DNA from: an uncultured Gemmata sp.
Lineage (GTDB): Bacteria; Planctomycetota; Planctomycetia; Gemmatales; Gemmataceae
Reading direction: 5' to 3'
Assembly (NCBI GenBank): GCA_937924775.1
Contig: CALDUT010000018.1
Span: 62,001 to 126,000, forward strand
Length of the DNA: 64,000 nucleotides
The translations under genes were made by a program, and so were the position numbers. Below, piece by piece: positions 63,323 to 64,000 of the stretch (position 1 is the first letter of the stretch; each line of letters begins with the position of its first letter). A model generated the notes under the pieces. It worked only from the letters and a program-made list of their open reading frames with translations. It did no database searches and was not told where the DNA came from.

Positions 63323-64000
63323 CACCCCTCCGTCACCACCCGCAGCAGAGTGCGTTCCACAATATGGGCGATTAGTAACACAACGAAGGCCCCGCTGGCC
63401 AACCAGGCATAATATTCGAAGTATCGCCGGTAAATCGGGGCTTCGTCGCGGGTTTTCTCCAATTCGCTGATCTCACGGTAAGCGGCCAGCAGTTCATCAC
63501 CCCGTGCGGCCGCAAACGCCTTCCCGCCAGTCATCGTGGCAATCGCTTGCAGGGTTTGGCGGCCGGCCAGGCGCTGCTGAACGGCATCGGGGGACGCGTC
63601 GGGCGGGGGATCGTCCCCGGTATCGAGCGTATAGACGCGAATTCCCAGGGCCGCGGCCAGTTGGGCGGCTTCGCGTGGCTTCATGGTGCGGTCGATACCA
63701 GGTTGTTGGGCGTTGGGAACATCTTCTTTATAGATGTTGTGTTCGCCGTCGCTCATCAGGATCAGCACTTTGGCCTGATGGTTCGACCGGGCCCCATCGA
63801 GCCGGGCAATCGCTTCCGCGAGTGAATCGCCGATGTTCGTTCCGGCGTCGACACCGGTTCGCGGTTCCAGCGAATCCATCACCTGGAATAAGACCGAATG
63901 GTTGAGGGTGAGCGGGCACTCCACACGCGGCACCGCGGCGAAGGTGATAATGCCAACCGCATCACCGGGACGCGGGTCGAAATGGGTACCGTCCGGGGCT
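63322..64000 (-). CDS. Von Willebrand type A protein, C-terminal part (partial)
   Basis: A gene that continues beyond the right edge; 226 residues including the stop are visible. It has the second half of a VWA domain: RPGDAVGIITFAAVPRVECP, TNIGDSLAEAIARLDG and ILMSDGEHNI, then one C-terminal transmembrane helix (ASGAFVVLLIAHIVERTLL). The DxSxS part of MIDAS is outside the window. It couples to the next VWA gene through TGATG. It is the first visible gene of the minus-strand Bat-like run. Confidence 0.85.
   Translation of the reverse strand, partial: APDGTHFDPRPGDAVGIITFAAVPRVECPLTLNHSVLFQVMDSLEPRTGVDAGTNIGDSLAEAIARLDGARSNHQAKVLILMSDGEHNIYKEDVPNAQQPGIDRTMKPREAAQLAAALGIRVYTLDTGDDPPPDASPDAVQQRLAGRQTLQAIATMTGGKAFAAARGDELLAAYREISELEKTRDEAPIYRRYFEYYAWLASGAFVVLLIAHIVERTLLRVVTEG

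Overview
The window is GC-rich bacterial DNA with the look of a planctomycete, most likely of the Gemmataceae. This is inferred from gene content: LRR and Uma2 remnants, secreted S9 and CE15 enzymes, MoxR/DUF58/von Willebrand (Bat-like) gene sets, a GH3-like enzyme, a type II (eukaryote-like) IleRS, a 27-residue basic COX24-like protein, small lineage-specific families, and dispersed housekeeping genes with few long operons. No rRNA, tRNA, insertion sequence or CRISPR array was recognised.

Layout. 0-9 kb: queE 3' end, a class III aminotransferase, a CE15-type esterase, an LRR remnant, a serine hydrolase fused to a VanX-like dipeptidase, a probable selenocysteine-containing ArsC-family protein (in-frame TGA plus candidate bSECIS), a phosphoesterase and an SDR. 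9-16 kb: a P-II protein with a palindrome over its start codon, a secreted protein with four internal repeats, pheA, dnaK with a strong terminator, and an AI-2E family permease. 16-23 kb: a tandem paralogous pair of unknown proteins, a YiiX-like protein, a BatD-like/DUF58 pair, a frameshifted Uma2 gene and glpK. 23-30 kb: ileS, the 27-aa gene, a GH3-like enzyme and an alpha/beta hydrolase.

30-35.5 kb holds a minus-strand fatty-acid/polyketide-type set: hotdog protein, ketoreductase, ACP, FabZ-like dehydratase, a ketosynthase-like protein without its catalytic Cys, and an intact ketosynthase. One hotdog protein also lacks its catalytic Glu, so active and apparently inactive paralogues sit side by side. 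GH3 and the hydrolase lie downstream on the same strand and may act with it.

35.5-46 kb: two small secreted proteins, an AT-rich gap with a parS-like site, queA, DUF971, ligA, ribF-nifU, a TIM-barrel isomerase, two lineage-specific small genes behind a consensus sigma-70 promoter preceded by a phased TGTCTA array, and csrA. 46-64 kb: a glycosylasparaginase-like hydrolase, membrane and YkgJ-type proteins, a glycosyltransferase, an FHA protein, a beta-helix protein, lgt with an inserted PDZ-like domain overlapping moxR, a frameshifted S9 peptidase, and a BatD/TPR/VWA/VWA operon cut by the window end.
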